Notes: generated by a model from the letters alone, not told the origin. 64,000 nt of DNA from Nicoliella lavandulae (GCF_037546185.1 NZ_JAWMWH010000003.1:124001-188000); one strand, 5' to 3'. Shown: positions 1 through 8,494, counted from the first letter of the stretch. Numbers and translations: made by a program.

Positions 1-160
1 TAAAATTACCTTGGTCATCATGAATGTCTAGTAACAAAATCGTTGGTTGATAGTAATAACCATCTTCATCATTGTATGCTTCAGCATATCCTAAGCGAGT
101 GAATTTACCTACAAATGAATAACGTTTATCTGCAGCTAAATCTTTTAAGCCATTCCGCAT
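1..160 (-). CDS. Hypothetical protein, N-terminal part (runs off the window)
   Basis: An open frame reads leftward from an ATG at 160 and leaves the window after 53 codons. It opens MRNGLKDLAADKRYSFVGKF and continues through an acidic, tyrosine-rich stretch (DEDGYYYQ) and a hydrophobic strand (TILLLDIHDD). A good SD (ggaggg on the minus strand) lies 6-8 bases before the ATG, so the start is secure. There is no signal peptide or membrane helix in the visible part, so it is probably a small cytosolic protein. I do not recognise the family and propose no function. Confidence 0.7.
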   Translation of the reverse strand, partial: MRNGLKDLAADKRYSFVGKFTRLGYAEAYNDEDGYYYQPTILLLDIHDDQGNF

Positions 161-226
161 TAAAATCCCTCCAATCTAATTAGTTTTAATCATAACGGCT
201 TTACATTAATTATTCAATAAAATAAG

Positions 227-263
227 GACGTGAAACAACGCTTCGGTCATGTTGTTTCACGTC
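227..263. other. Strong hairpin in a divergent intergenic region
   Basis: A perfect 13-bp inverted repeat (227-239 with 251-263, arm gacgtgaaacaac) encloses an 11-nt loop. On the plus strand it is followed by a short T-run, as in an intrinsic terminator. It lies between two diverging genes, where a terminator is not expected, so it may instead be a 5'-UTR element or stop antisense transcription. Confidence 0.5.
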
Positions 264-345
264 TTTTAAGATTCAGTTCAAATTACTATAACAAAGAGTT
301 ATAATAGCAAAGCATGTTTTTAATTTGAAGGAGATTTAATTTATT

Positions 346-579
346 TTGGATAGTAATTTTTTAGAAACTGACTTTAATGATGGCTATCGTCAAGCCGTTG
401 ATGATTCACTTATGCAATTAAAAAGTGAACAAACATCTTTAACTCAAATTATGTTTAAAATCAGTGTTAATAACCATAAAATAATCAGTAAAGTCTTTAA
501 CATTAAGCATAGCGAACCCTACTTAAAGGGCTATGAAGAGGGCCTTAAAACGGTCCAGTTAGCTAGATTATCTAATTAA
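346..579 (+). CDS. Small hypothetical protein (77 aa)
   Basis: A 77-residue protein starting with TTG; the SD AAGGAG at 328-333 is 12 bases upstream, slightly long. It is hydrophilic with no signal peptide or membrane segment and is probably helical. The C-terminal part reads YLKGYEEGLKTVQLARL, a 'GYxxG' amphipathic pattern seen in many small lactobacillus cytosolic proteins. A strong terminator follows directly, so it appears to be a single-gene transcript. I do not recognise the family. Confidence 0.6.
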   Translation: MDSNFLETDFNDGYRQAVDDSLMQLKSEQTSLTQIMFKISVNNHKIISKVFNIKHSEPYLKGYEEGLKTVQLARLSN

Positions 580-587
580 ATAGTATA

Positions 588-637
588 AAAATAGACGGCA
601 TATTCTTGATTAAATCAATCGAATATGCCGTCTATTT
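588..637. terminator. Bidirectional intrinsic terminator
   Basis: A 17-bp inverted repeat (aaatagacggcatattc and its complement) with A/T runs on both sides separates the convergent genes ending at 579 and 666. Confidence 0.85.
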
Positions 638-665
638 AAGTGCATTGATTGTATCTTTCACAAAA

Positions 666-1094
666 TTAATTTGTTTGCTTTAAAGTTGTATGCCAAGGCT
701 TTGGTAGATTATCTTTAGCATGAAAACTAACCGTAATTTTTTTATTACCGAGAATATGAACATTCATAGTTTCTTTTCCAGATTCTAGTCCTTGTTCTAA
801 GTGTTTACCTACTAAATGGTAACGATTTTTACCAACATAAGTATACTTAATATTAGCAATTCCAACTGGATCGTATCCACCGGGATAAGTATAGCCAATT
901 GCATTGTTAGAAAAATCAATTGTGTACTTTTCATCCCCTCTACCTACATTATAACTCTTTGTAGAAACCCATTTTTTTCCACGTAGAACACTAGGAACGT
1001 CTTTATGTAATGTCGATGCACTAGCATTACCATTCAAAAGAGCAAAAGAACTCATTGCCACAACTAGTGATAATAATAAACTAAATTTCTTCAT
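666..1094 (-). CDS. Small secreted protein of the 'VPS...W' family
   Basis: A 142-residue exported protein. Residues 1-26 are a Sec signal peptide: MKK, a hydrophobic core, then an NASA-type cleavage site. The mature part begins STLHKDVPSVLRGKKWVS. The pattern 'VPS, a few residues, then a Trp-containing strand' recurs in the products at 2612, 41714 and 60449, so these look like diverged paralogues. The rest is predicted beta-rich with many Lys, Gly and Tyr. There is no cell-wall anchor, catalytic motif or lipobox. The start is clear (SD aggagg, ATG). Function unknown; a released or wall-associated protein. Confidence 0.7.
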   Translation of the reverse strand: MKKFSLLLSLVVAMSSFALLNGNASASTLHKDVPSVLRGKKWVSTKSYNVGRGDEKYTIDFSNNAIGYTYPGGYDPVGIANIKYTYVGKNRYHLVGKHLEQGLESGKETMNVHILGNKKITVSFHAKDNLPKPWHTTLKQTN

Positions 1095-1187
1095 TTGAAA
1101 ATCCTCCTAAAATTATTTAATATATAGATTAAAAAACAAGCTGTTTGATGTGCACCCCAAAGTTTGTACATTAATATATTTCTTTTC

Positions 1188-2090
1188 CTAGGCGGAAAGT
1201 TCCCGGTATTTTACCGGAGACTTTCCGCCTAGTTTTGCTTTAATGCGATGATTATTATAATAATCAATCCATAAATTAATTGCTGTTACTAGATTTTTCT
1301 TAGAATCATACGTCGCTTCCATTACTTCTGCCTTCATGATGTGGAAAAATGACTCCATTGGTGAATTATCTAGACAATTTCCCTTTCGGGACATGCTTTG
1401 AAATATTTGATTATCAGCCAGTGCTTGATTCCAAATATGACTTTGATATTGAATTCCTTGATCACTATGGATTGTAGTCCTGTATTTTAGCTTACTAATC
1501 CTGTTAACCACTTCTTGTAATGGCTTCATTACTAAATCAACCGTAGGGTGATCACCAATATTAAACGAAATAATTTCACCAGAATATAAATCCATAATTG
1601 GTGATAAATAAACACGGTGATCAGTATCTAAGTTTCCATATCTAAATTCACTAATATCAGTAGTTAACTTCTGATAAGGACGGTCAGTTTTAAATCTACG
1701 ATTAATGCGGTTTTTGCTAACTTTACCCACTTGTCCCTTATAAGAGTTATATTTACGAAGCTTACGTGAGTAAGCTTTAGACAACCAGTTATTAGCTCTC
1801 ATGATTCTAAGAACTAATTTATGATTTACTTGATAGCCACGATTAGATAATTCTAGACATACACGGCGATATCCATATGCTTGATTAGTTCGTTTTATAT
1901 CACTAATCACTTTCGTGATTTTACTGTGTTTATTGGGCCTATTTACATGTGCTTTTAGATAATAGTAAGTACTTCTCGGAATTTTAACTGATTTAAGAAC
2001 TATAGACTTACTAGTTTGGTATTTGAGCCTTAGTACGTCGATAATCGTTACTATTTCTTGTGGTTCTCTTCGTCGTCTAAGGCATTCAAT
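1188..2090 (-). CDS. IS3-family transposase OrfB (made by -1 frameshifting from OrfA)
   Basis: The catalytic half of an IS3-type transposase (rve integrase core). The DDE residues are visible in LTTDISEFRYG, HSDQGIQYQS and NSPMESFFHIMKAE. The N-terminal part has the HTH_21-like stretch IPRSTYYYLKAH. The frame has no ATG near its beginning; a GTG at 1908-1910 lies too far in. It runs on through the end of orfA to a run of seven A at 2090-2096 (minus strand), an A_AAA_AAA slippery site. Slipping -1 there joins OrfA to this frame with no stop. The frame is intact, so the copy may be active. Confidence 0.85.
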   Translation of the reverse strand: MECLRRRREPQEIVTIIDVLRLKYQTSKSIVLKSVKIPRSTYYYLKAHVNRPNKHSKITKVISDIKRTNQAYGYRRVCLELSNRGYQVNHKLVLRIMRANNWLSKAYSRKLRKYNSYKGQVGKVSKNRINRRFKTDRPYQKLTTDISEFRYGNLDTDHRVYLSPIMDLYSGEIISFNIGDHPTVDLVMKPLQEVVNRISKLKYRTTIHSDQGIQYQSHIWNQALADNQIFQSMSRKGNCLDNSPMESFFHIMKAEVMEATYDSKKNLVTAINLWIDYYNNHRIKAKLGGKSPVKYRELSA

Positions 2091-2560
2091 TTTTTTAAGA
2101 AATCATTTTCAATTTTAAGCATTAGATTTTCTTCTTCTAGTTTCTTTAGCTTTTCAGCGTTGGAATCCTTTGGATTTTGGTTGTTCTTAGCTTTTCGTTT
2201 GGCCATATTTAATCGATCCCTTCGGTCTTTTAAACCACTAATCCCATATAGCTCAAAATTTCTTTGCCAATTCCAAATTGATGATGGTGATTTAACGTTG
2301 AAATGATCAGCAGTCTCTGGATAAGATGATTTAGTCATTTTCATCCAGTTTAATATATTTACTCGATCTTTCACAGTATATATTTGCTTATTTCTTGATA
2401 TCTTTAATCCATCAATTCCAAATTTTCGATAATTTTTAACCCAGTATAAAATTGTAGAACTGCCTTTAACTCCAAATTCTTTAGAAATAGTAGTTGATCC
2501 AATACCGTAAAGGTATTGGGATACCATCTTTAATTTATTCTCTAAGCTATATTTAGCCAT
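2051..2560 (-). CDS. IS3-family transposase OrfA (DNA-binding subunit)
   Basis: A 169-residue protein with two consecutive helix-turn-helix units (about residues 1-60 and 65-115), each with the pattern 'GSSTILYWVKNYRKFG' or 'SPSSIWNWQRNFELYG'. A C-terminal leucine-zipper-like coiled coil follows (LKKLEEENLMLKIENDFLKKL), through which IS3 OrfA proteins dimerise. The A7 slippery run for producing OrfAB lies within the coiled-coil codons, just before the LDDEENHKK tail. It starts with ATG next to the right end of the element. OrfA alone normally binds the terminal repeats and damps transposition. Confidence 0.85.
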   Translation of the reverse strand: MAKYSLENKLKMVSQYLYGIGSTTISKEFGVKGSSTILYWVKNYRKFGIDGLKISRNKQIYTVKDRVNILNWMKMTKSSYPETADHFNVKSPSSIWNWQRNFELYGISGLKDRRDRLNMAKRKAKNNQNPKDSNAEKLKKLEEENLMLKIENDFLKKLNALDDEENHKK

Positions 2561-2611
2561 ACAAAAACACCACTAAGTTGTACAAACTTAGGGGTGCAGT
2601 GCAATTAAATA

Positions 2612-3085
2612 CTATTTAACAAAACCTGTTGTATTGTGCTTATACATAGTATATCCGGCATATTTACCCAGAATTGTGATGCTCTTGTTAGCATTAATTC
2701 TAAACTTAGTCGAGGATCGTTCCCCACTAGCACCATTGGTTAGTTTATAAACATTTCCCTTTAATTTTTTATAAACTGGGTTCTCACCCACCGTAGCTCC
2801 GGATACATTACTATTAGTAATGAATTTTTTATCCTTTGTATAAGACAGGTAAATTGGATTAAAACCTTCTTTTGAACTAAATAAATTTTCATATCTTTGA
2901 AAATAAGCAACTTTATTCCCAAATTTTTGGGGTTTGACTTTATAATATCCAGAAACCCAGGTTGCTGGTTTTTTAAAAATAGAGGGAACACTACTAGCAT
3001 TGGCTGTATTATTTGAGACAGAATAAGCTGAAGTTGACAATCCAATTGCAGCTATGCTCATAATAAGTACCCGTTTCAATTTCAT
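2612..3085 (-). CDS. Small secreted protein of the 'VPS...W' family
   Basis: A 157-residue exported protein. A Sec signal peptide covers about residues 1-31 (MKLKRVLIMSIAAIGLSTSAYS, then an NASS-type site). The mature part begins SVPSIFKKPATWVSGYYKV, matching the 'VPS...W' start of the proteins at 666, 41714 and 60449. The ATG at 3085 is chosen over a GTG nine bases upstream because that GTG overlaps the SD (aaggag). The rest is lysine- and tyrosine-rich, beta-predicted, with no recognisable enzymatic motif. It lies immediately beside IS copy A. Function unknown. Confidence 0.7.
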   Translation of the reverse strand: MKLKRVLIMSIAAIGLSTSAYSVSNNTANASSVPSIFKKPATWVSGYYKVKPQKFGNKVAYFQRYENLFSSKEGFNPIYLSYTKDKKFITNSNVSGATVGENPVYKKLKGNVYKLTNGASGERSSTKFRINANKSITILGKYAGYTMYKHNTTGFVK

Positions 3086-3184
3086 ATAAACCACTCCTTA
3101 TAGTAAGAATAATATTTAGTATAAATTGCATGTATATTATATCATTTTTAACAATAATTACATATCCATATTAAATTAAAACGT

Positions 3185-3227
3185 CAAAAAACCTAACCTT
3201 TAACCACAAGTTAAAAGTTAGGTTTTT
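3185..3227 (-). terminator. Intrinsic terminator
   Basis: Inverted repeat AAAACCTAAC / GTTAGGTTTT with A and T runs on both sides. On the minus strand it follows the structured element at 3249-3323. Confidence 0.75.
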
Positions 3228-3248
3228 AATTAATTTATGACAGCTTAT

Positions 3249-3323
3249 GGTCGAACATAACCACTAGCAATCTATGAACCTAGTTCAGTCGGAAAACCAT
3301 ATGAACTACCCTGTGGTTAGACC
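3249..3323 (-). ncRNA. Candidate structured RNA between two secreted-protein genes
   Basis: Three nested perfect stems lie in an intergenic stretch: GGTC/GACC (3249-3252 with 3320-3323), TAACCAC/GTGGTTA (3258-3264 with 3313-3319) and TAGTTCA/TGAACTA (3281-3287 with 3302-3308). On the minus strand the element is followed after about 20 nt by the terminator at 3185-3227, so it could be a roughly 140-nt RNA or a structured 3' UTR of the CAP gene. It matches no RNA family I recognise. Confidence 0.4.
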
Positions 3324-3377
3324 TTATACATTGTTTTAATTAATTGTTGGCAATTTATTAAGATCAGTAGTCATCCT

Positions 3378-4337
3378 TTAATTACCATAATTACTACTAT
3401 TATTTAAATTAATATCACCAGTAAAGTCCTCAACTAAATACCAAGTATCACTATTTTGATCATACGTAATACCGATTCCAATATTTGTGACATCGGTACT
3501 TCTAATATTTTTCCGATGACCGCCATCTTGGTCAGGTGTGCTTCCCTTTTCTTGAGTCCACCACTCATCATTAGCATCCTGAGCCGCTTCGTCGCCATTT
3601 TTGCCAGATGCTTGTGCAAGATTTTCTGCCCAAGCATCACTACTAATGCCCATCTGTTGAGCATCTAATTCAAAGTACCCTTGCCCATTAGCATTAAAAT
3701 GACTAAAGTCTGTTACCGTCTGTACAGCCCGTTGTTGAGCAATTTGATCAAGTACATTACTCTCAGTTAATGGTCCTAGCCCAACACTAGCTCGATCCTG
3801 ATTCACAAGTGCTAATGTCTTTGCACGTGCATTAGCTAGCTCTTGTTGATTAAAATTATTAATCTTAGTTTGACTGTGCTCTTTATCAATTGCTGTTTCA
3901 ACTTTTTCTAGGTCAATTGAATGCGCCTTAGCATTTGGTGAGTCGGCAACATTTCCTGAATAAGTCCACCCAGTATCAGTATTAAAGCCACTTTCATCTT
4001 TAATTTTATAAAATAAGTATCCGCCAACATTTTCACGCTTAGTGATAATAACCGGAAGCCCATTATATCCACTGTCCACAGAAGGTCCTACACCACCATT
4101 GGAATCATCATCTTTCTTTAATACTTCAAAGTTTCTGTCATCCATAATCTGAGTTGAACTATCTTTGGCAACATAATATTTATGATTTGCATCTACATGG
4201 ATGTGTTTCACCTTTTTATGCCCAGTTTTTTTGACACGCGCTTTTTTAGCATATGTAATTGTTGACGGAATTATTGCAGTTGATACACTACCTAACAACA
4301 TGATTGTAAATAATGAAATTATTCGCTTTTTATTCAT
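3378..4337 (-). CDS. Secreted CAP (SCP/PR-1) domain protein, CAP1
   Basis: A 319-residue exported protein. Residues 1-30 are a signal peptide, followed by a short basic segment (KKARVKKTGHKKVKHIHV). A beta-rich, SH3-like domain spans about 50-130 and ends in a 'TGW' strand. A CAP domain spans about 165-308. The CAP cavity residues are visible: His in DFSHFNANG, Glu in AENLA, and the second His in GHRKNI, followed by the IGIGITYDQNSDTWYLVEDF strand. In bacteria CAP proteins are secreted and mostly uncharacterised; metal or lipid binding has been described for the family. It is one of five in this window. There is no LPXTG anchor, so it is probably released or held by the SH3-like part. Confidence 0.85.
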   Translation of the reverse strand: MNKKRIISLFTIMLLGSVSTAIIPSTITYAKKARVKKTGHKKVKHIHVDANHKYYVAKDSSTQIMDDRNFEVLKKDDDSNGGVGPSVDSGYNGLPVIITKRENVGGYLFYKIKDESGFNTDTGWTYSGNVADSPNAKAHSIDLEKVETAIDKEHSQTKINNFNQQELANARAKTLALVNQDRASVGLGPLTESNVLDQIAQQRAVQTVTDFSHFNANGQGYFELDAQQMGISSDAWAENLAQASGKNGDEAAQDANDEWWTQEKGSTPDQDGGHRKNIRSTDVTNIGIGITYDQNSDTWYLVEDFTGDINLNNSSNYGN

Positions 4338-4486
4338 TTCAATCCACCTCTAAATCTATTTAATAAATTAATTATACATTCATATAAAGATAGACTCAAA
4401 ATAAATAATCGTGCTAACATTATCAATAGTTATTATATTCAATTATGATATAATGCATATAAAATAATGCGAAAGGATTGAAGCAA

Positions 4487-5254
4487 ATGACTAGCGTAAT
4501 GCAACGAGTTCAAGCAGTAAAACAACCACGCGGTGGTTACGTTGCAACAAAACTATTCAATAAAATTCAACTAGATGACAATAAAATACTAAGCCCAAAT
4601 GAATCAACAATTAAGGGTAACTTATTCGGTATTACGGTTGATTACTTTACACGCTTTTTATTAGGAGCTGATAAAGAAGTTGCCTGGTCAGTCTCGCTAA
4701 TGGGGGCTAAAATGATTAATCAACAAGGGTTCGCTGAGCAATTGCTGAATCAAATTACCGGACTTAATCCTGAATCAATCCAAGCGGCTTATCGACTAGC
4801 CGGATTTGATGTTGTTAAAAGGGGGCGATCAGTAGATTATCGCGATGTTAACTCTAGTTACTTTACACTATCAAGTGATGAAATGGATGACATAACCATC
4901 ATGATTGAACGAGTCCAATCATTCTTTAAAAACTACGGTCATCCCATTGATTCTGGCATGACCTTTAATGGTGGTTATACCGACATGATCAATACTGGTG
5001 ATGCTGATTACATTACAGAAGACACTTTATGGGATTTGAAAACAGTTAGAGGCAACGTACTTAGTAAAGATTATAAACTACAGTTATTAGTATATTATCT
5101 AATGGGTCTCCATTCTTTTGAGGCTAAGAATTATGTAAATATTAAGTATCTTGGTATTTTCAACCCCCGTAATAACGTAGTCTACCGTTGCCCAATCAAT
5201 AAGATTCCAGAGTCAGTTATTGATGAAGTTAAGACCGTCGTTATTGGTTACTAA
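4487..5254 (+). CDS. Orphan PD-(D/E)XK nuclease-like protein (RecB/Cas4 type)
   Basis: A 255-residue cytosolic protein. Two features suggest a PD-(D/E)XK nuclease fold of the RecB class. The first is the core GDADYITEDTLWDLKTVRG near residue 180, with a D, then a D-x-K hairpin. The second, about 20 residues later, is YKLQLLVYYLMG, which fits the RecB Q-x3-Y motif. The N-terminal half is helical with no recognised domain. The ATG at 4487 is preferred to a TTG at 4478 because AAAGGA (4472-4477) is then 9 bases away. It is transcribed alone with its own terminator; no cas, recombination or restriction gene is adjacent. Family assignment rests on motifs only, and DNA cleavage is inferred. Confidence 0.6.
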   Translation: MTSVMQRVQAVKQPRGGYVATKLFNKIQLDDNKILSPNESTIKGNLFGITVDYFTRFLLGADKEVAWSVSLMGAKMINQQGFAEQLLNQITGLNPESIQAAYRLAGFDVVKRGRSVDYRDVNSSYFTLSSDEMDDITIMIERVQSFFKNYGHPIDSGMTFNGGYTDMINTGDADYITEDTLWDLKTVRGNVLSKDYKLQLLVYYLMGLHSFEAKNYVNIKYLGIFNPRNNVVYRCPINKIPESVIDEVKTVVIGY

Positions 5255-5268
5255 AAATAATGCATATT

Positions 5269-5312
5269 AAAAAGCCAACAACTTTATATAACTAAAGTTA
5301 TTGGCTTTTTTA
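5269..5312. terminator. Bidirectional intrinsic terminator
   Basis: An 18-bp stem with one mismatch (arm begins AAAAAGCCAA) ends in a T-run. It serves the gene ending at 5254 and probably also the convergent PAP2 gene. Confidence 0.85.
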
Positions 5313-5326
5313 ATTATAAAAAATAA

Positions 5327-7120
5327 TTATTTACGTGCAATACTAATATCATGGTTATTGTATACGATGTGAAGTCCTTTGCTAAGTCCAGTCACCTTCT
5401 TAAATTTACCCTTATGGCTAGCATAACTCATGATCTTATCGCCATTCTTAAATTCACCACCATTAAGTTTAAGCGTTCCACCAAGAGTGGCACCCTTCTT
5501 AACGATTAAGCGACCTTTCTTAGCAACGACAGTAGTTCCCTTATCTAGTTGTTGATAGCTCCCTTTAACTGTGACTTGCTTACTGCTTAAAGTTAAAGCC
5601 CCACTATTATTAATAACGTTACCAGATCCCAGGGCACTTGCATTCGCAGCATTTAGTTCACCACCATTAATTGCAACGCCACCTTGGAAAGTATTCTTAC
5701 CACTTAATGTTAATGAACCAGTGCCATCTTTAATTAACTTACCGACACCAGTAATATCATTACTCCATGTATCTTTAGCATTGTAACCACCCTTTTTAGC
5801 ATTCATGGATACAGTGGTCTTAGATACCAATTGTCCGTAACCGTTAGCAGCATTATAAAGATTTAAACGACCCCAGCCTTCGCCATCATCTAGGATTGGG
5901 TAACCAGTTGGCAATTCAGTCGTTGCTAAAACTGCTCTTCTTTGTGCATCAGTTAAGTATGGTAATCTGGTTTCAAGTAATACTTCAGCTCCCTTTGGAA
6001 CCCTATATATTTGTTTTGAATTAGCAATCTTTGAGAACCCATAAGTTAAACGGTAATTGTACTTTTGTGCATTTTCTTTTTGGTTTCCAACCCCGTAGTC
6101 ATTGTCATCAGCTTCTGATGATTTTAATACTGATTGGGCTTGTTTATATGCGTCTTCTTTTAATTGTTTATTAGCTGGATCATTTAAAATGGAAGCAGCT
6201 AAAGCAGTCCCTAGAACACGTCCCCCAATTACGTCTAATGGTGAATGCCGGCCAGCAACAATTCGATTATTACCAACTTCTGAAGCTCTAGTTAATAATT
6301 GTTGGAACTTTTGTGGATATGCATACGCCAATGCATATGCAGTTAAATAAGAACTATTTGTATGTCCACTAGGAAAACCATAGTCATTTACTGGATCAGC
6401 CTTAGCAGATAATTTTAGCGTTGGAATAATGACCCCATTATCTTGAGCATTAGTGACACTTGTGCCGTCCCATCTAAATGGACGTGGGTATTTAAAATAT
6501 TTTTTAGATGAACTACTTGATGAATAATTACCATCTTTTAACGTATCAGCTAGTTTAACCACAGAACCAAGGGTCGAATTAGGATCACCCGTGACTTCTT
6601 GTTTGTCCCAATTAGTATCGTAATCCTTATTTTCAGCATCTGATGGAACTGATGTATATCCGCCAGTGATGTTAGCTTGTTTTCTAAAGTAATCAGTTAA
6701 ATTACCAAGCCCCTCTTGAACTGAATAATCCATATCATTTTTATCATCTAACCAAGCAGCATCTTCTTGGCTCTTGGTTCTTTCCTTAGCAATTTTATCA
6801 GATAAGTTAATGTTTTCGTCCAAAATTTTAGTGTTTAGACGGGTTCCATTATTCCAATCACTACCTGGTTGCCAAAGCTTATTCATTTGAGACAACAAAT
6901 CAATTGACGCATTGTTATCTGGTGTTAAGTTATCACTAGTATTAGTCTTATAATCTTGGATAAAGTAACGACCTGCATCAGATTTATGATCATCAGCAAT
7001 TTCTTGAAGCGCCTTATTCTTAGTCTGCTTCTTATCAGCATTAGCATTATTAGTTAAACTACTAATTCCCAAAAGGGTTAACCCAATCAATAAACTAGAC
7101 TTCAGAATTGTTTTTCTCAT
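5327..7120 (-). CDS. Secreted PAP2-type acid phosphatase with a C-terminal beta-strand passenger repeat
   Basis: A 597-residue exported protein. Residues 1-29 are a signal peptide. The catalytic part is a class A non-specific acid phosphatase/PAP2 domain with all three motifs: K206-x6-R213-P214, P250-SGHT, and R286-x5-H292-x3-D296. The histidine of PSGHT and H292 are the expected general acid and nucleophile. After residue 440 the sequence changes to a beta-helix type, with the autotransporter-associated repeat GTGSLTLSGKNTFQGG near 470-500 and further Gly/Asn-rich strands. Such repeats are typical of Gram-negative passengers, but PAP2 fusions are known in lactobacilli. It probably dephosphorylates external substrates at or near the wall. 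No anchor motif is visible. Confidence 0.88.
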   Translation of the reverse strand: MRKTILKSSLLIGLTLLGISSLTNNANADKKQTKNKALQEIADDHKSDAGRYFIQDYKTNTSDNLTPDNNASIDLLSQMNKLWQPGSDWNNGTRLNTKILDENINLSDKIAKERTKSQEDAAWLDDKNDMDYSVQEGLGNLTDYFRKQANITGGYTSVPSDAENKDYDTNWDKQEVTGDPNSTLGSVVKLADTLKDGNYSSSSSSKKYFKYPRPFRWDGTSVTNAQDNGVIIPTLKLSAKADPVNDYGFPSGHTNSSYLTAYALAYAYPQKFQQLLTRASEVGNNRIVAGRHSPLDVIGGRVLGTALAASILNDPANKQLKEDAYKQAQSVLKSSEADDNDYGVGNQKENAQKYNYRLTYGFSKIANSKQIYRVPKGAEVLLETRLPYLTDAQRRAVLATTELPTGYPILDDGEGWGRLNLYNAANGYGQLVSKTTVSMNAKKGGYNAKDTWSNDITGVGKLIKDGTGSLTLSGKNTFQGGVAINGGELNAANASALGSGNVINNSGALTLSSKQVTVKGSYQQLDKGTTVVAKKGRLIVKKGATLGGTLKLNGGEFKNGDKIMSYASHKGKFKKVTGLSKGLHIVYNNHDISIARK

Positions 7121-7252
7121 TATGAATACCCCGTTTCAATACTATTTATTTACAATTAGTATGATAGCCAATTAAATTGTTTTTAATGTAATTAAAAAGT
7201 AAAGAAATGGTAAATATTTAAAATTTGATAAACGAACTTTAGAATCAATCTG

Positions 7253-8494
7253 CTAATTTAATCCAGCAAACTCATACGCAATATAAAATTCATTGCTTGC
7301 AGCATCATAACTGACCCCGATTCCATAATTAGAATAGTTACTACTTAAAATATTCTCTCGATGCTCCCAATTTGAATCACCAGCATCCGCATAGGTCATT
7401 GAATAATTAGATTGATAACCAATCATATAATTGGAGAAGTCCTTAGAATTCAGCTCGATACTAATATTTTCACCATCGGTATTATAACGATTGTTATTAC
7501 CTAAAATACCCATTGCCACTTCTGTTTGTTGCGCAATGGGATTGCCCAAACTGTCATAGTGGCTAAAGCTACTGATGATATCTTTAGAACGATTCTGAGC
7601 CACCCTAGTTAAATCACTATCTTCAACCAATACTGATAATCCATGTTGAACTCGAATTAGGTTTAAAGATTCAACTGCACCACGCTTAACTTCTGAAATA
7701 GCAGCTTCAATATCACTTCCACTCAGCGTTGGTCGGATCAAATCATTAGCATTAGATACTGCTGTTCTTAATTGACTTAAAATTACCCATCCAACATCCA
7801 CTTTTTGCTTTGGATTACTAACATCAATTATGTGAGCATATTTAACTTGGGAGGCGTTTGTTTGGATATCAGATATATACATCAAATGATGATCATATTG
7901 GTTTGGATTAGATATTGTCCCAGAAGTTGGTTGTTCAGAGTCAGGTAAATTAGTATAAATTGCTAAATTATTATCACTAAATAACCATGCTCCATCACCA
8001 ACCTTTAATTGATCTGGATTACCAGGGTCAAAAGATGATTGCGGAGCAATTGAATTACTGTTTACAAAGTCAAAGCCATACGTTTGTTTATCAGGTGATT
8101 CTGTTTGAGCCACCGAGCTAGTCGCTTGAGATGATGCTTGAACTGATAATTGGTCACTTGATGTTGCTGATGATTGCAAGCTACTTGAACTGGCAGCACT
8201 AGTAGTAGATTGATTACTTTTTAATTCATCTTTTTTTAACTGTTTAACCTGCTTATTTAACCGATTAATTTTAGATAATAACTTCTTCTTAACTGCTTTG
8301 GTTTTGGCTTTTTTAAGTTGTCTTTGGTACTTTTTAATTTCAACATTAATGGTATGAATTTTACTTGAGTTATTAATTTGAACAGCATTTGCATGCCCAG
8401 CATAAATAACTGTTGGTGCCAAAATAATTCCACTTGATATTCCAACAATTAATAGCACTTTAGTTAAGTAAAGATTAGTAACTGCTTTTTTCAT
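7253..8494 (-). CDS. Secreted CAP (SCP/PR-1) domain protein with coiled-coil and Ser-rich linker, CAP2
   Basis: A 413-residue exported protein. It has a signal peptide (about 1-35), then a Lys-rich predicted coiled coil (IKKYQRQLKKAKTKAVKKKL, about 50-90). A Ser/Thr/Gln-rich linker (about 95-140), an SH3-like beta region and a C-terminal CAP domain (about 270-413) follow. Cavity residues are SHYDSLG, GENISIEL and WEHRENIL. The ATG at 8494 is chosen over the ATG six bases upstream because gaggggg is too close to the first. The linker resembles wall-spanning spacers, which suggests the CAP domain is displayed outside the peptidoglycan. Function of the CAP domain is unknown. Confidence 0.83.
   Translation of the reverse strand: MKKAVTNLYLTKVLLIVGISSGIILAPTVIYAGHANAVQINNSSKIHTINVEIKKYQRQLKKAKTKAVKKKLLSKINRLNKQVKQLKKDELKSNQSTTSAASSSSLQSSATSSDQLSVQASSQATSSVAQTESPDKQTYGFDFVNSNSIAPQSSFDPGNPDQLKVGDGAWLFSDNNLAIYTNLPDSEQPTSGTISNPNQYDHHLMYISDIQTNASQVKYAHIIDVSNPKQKVDVGWVILSQLRTAVSNANDLIRPTLSGSDIEAAISEVKRGAVESLNLIRVQHGLSVLVEDSDLTRVAQNRSKDIISSFSHYDSLGNPIAQQTEVAMGILGNNNRYNTDGENISIELNSKDFSNYMIGYQSNYSMTYADAGDSNWEHRENILSSNYSNYGIGVSYDAASNEFYIAYEFAGLN

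Larger units (their letters stand above)
1151..2598 (-). mobile_element. IS3-family insertion sequence, copy A (IS150-like layout)
   Basis: A 1.45-kb element bounded by imperfect terminal inverted repeats whose outer bases are TGCACCCC and GGGGTGCA, followed inward by (A/T)AAGTTTGTAC-like sequence. It carries orfA and orfB in the IS3 arrangement, with orfB in the -1 frame and no own start. A second copy with the same layout lies at 30335-31787. Both copies share a few more bases outside these limits (GATG on the left, GTGCA on the right), so the true ends may be up to 5 bp further out. No convincing target duplication is visible. Confidence 0.85.

Noticed and set aside
2058..2306. Phe/Ser-rich plus-strand open frame over the IS orfA
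   Set aside because: Antisense of the Lys/Glu-rich coiled coil and linker of orfA; no SD.
5571..6350. Two plus-strand frames within the PAP2 gene
   Set aside because: No SD and fully antisense to a gene with intact catalytic motifs.
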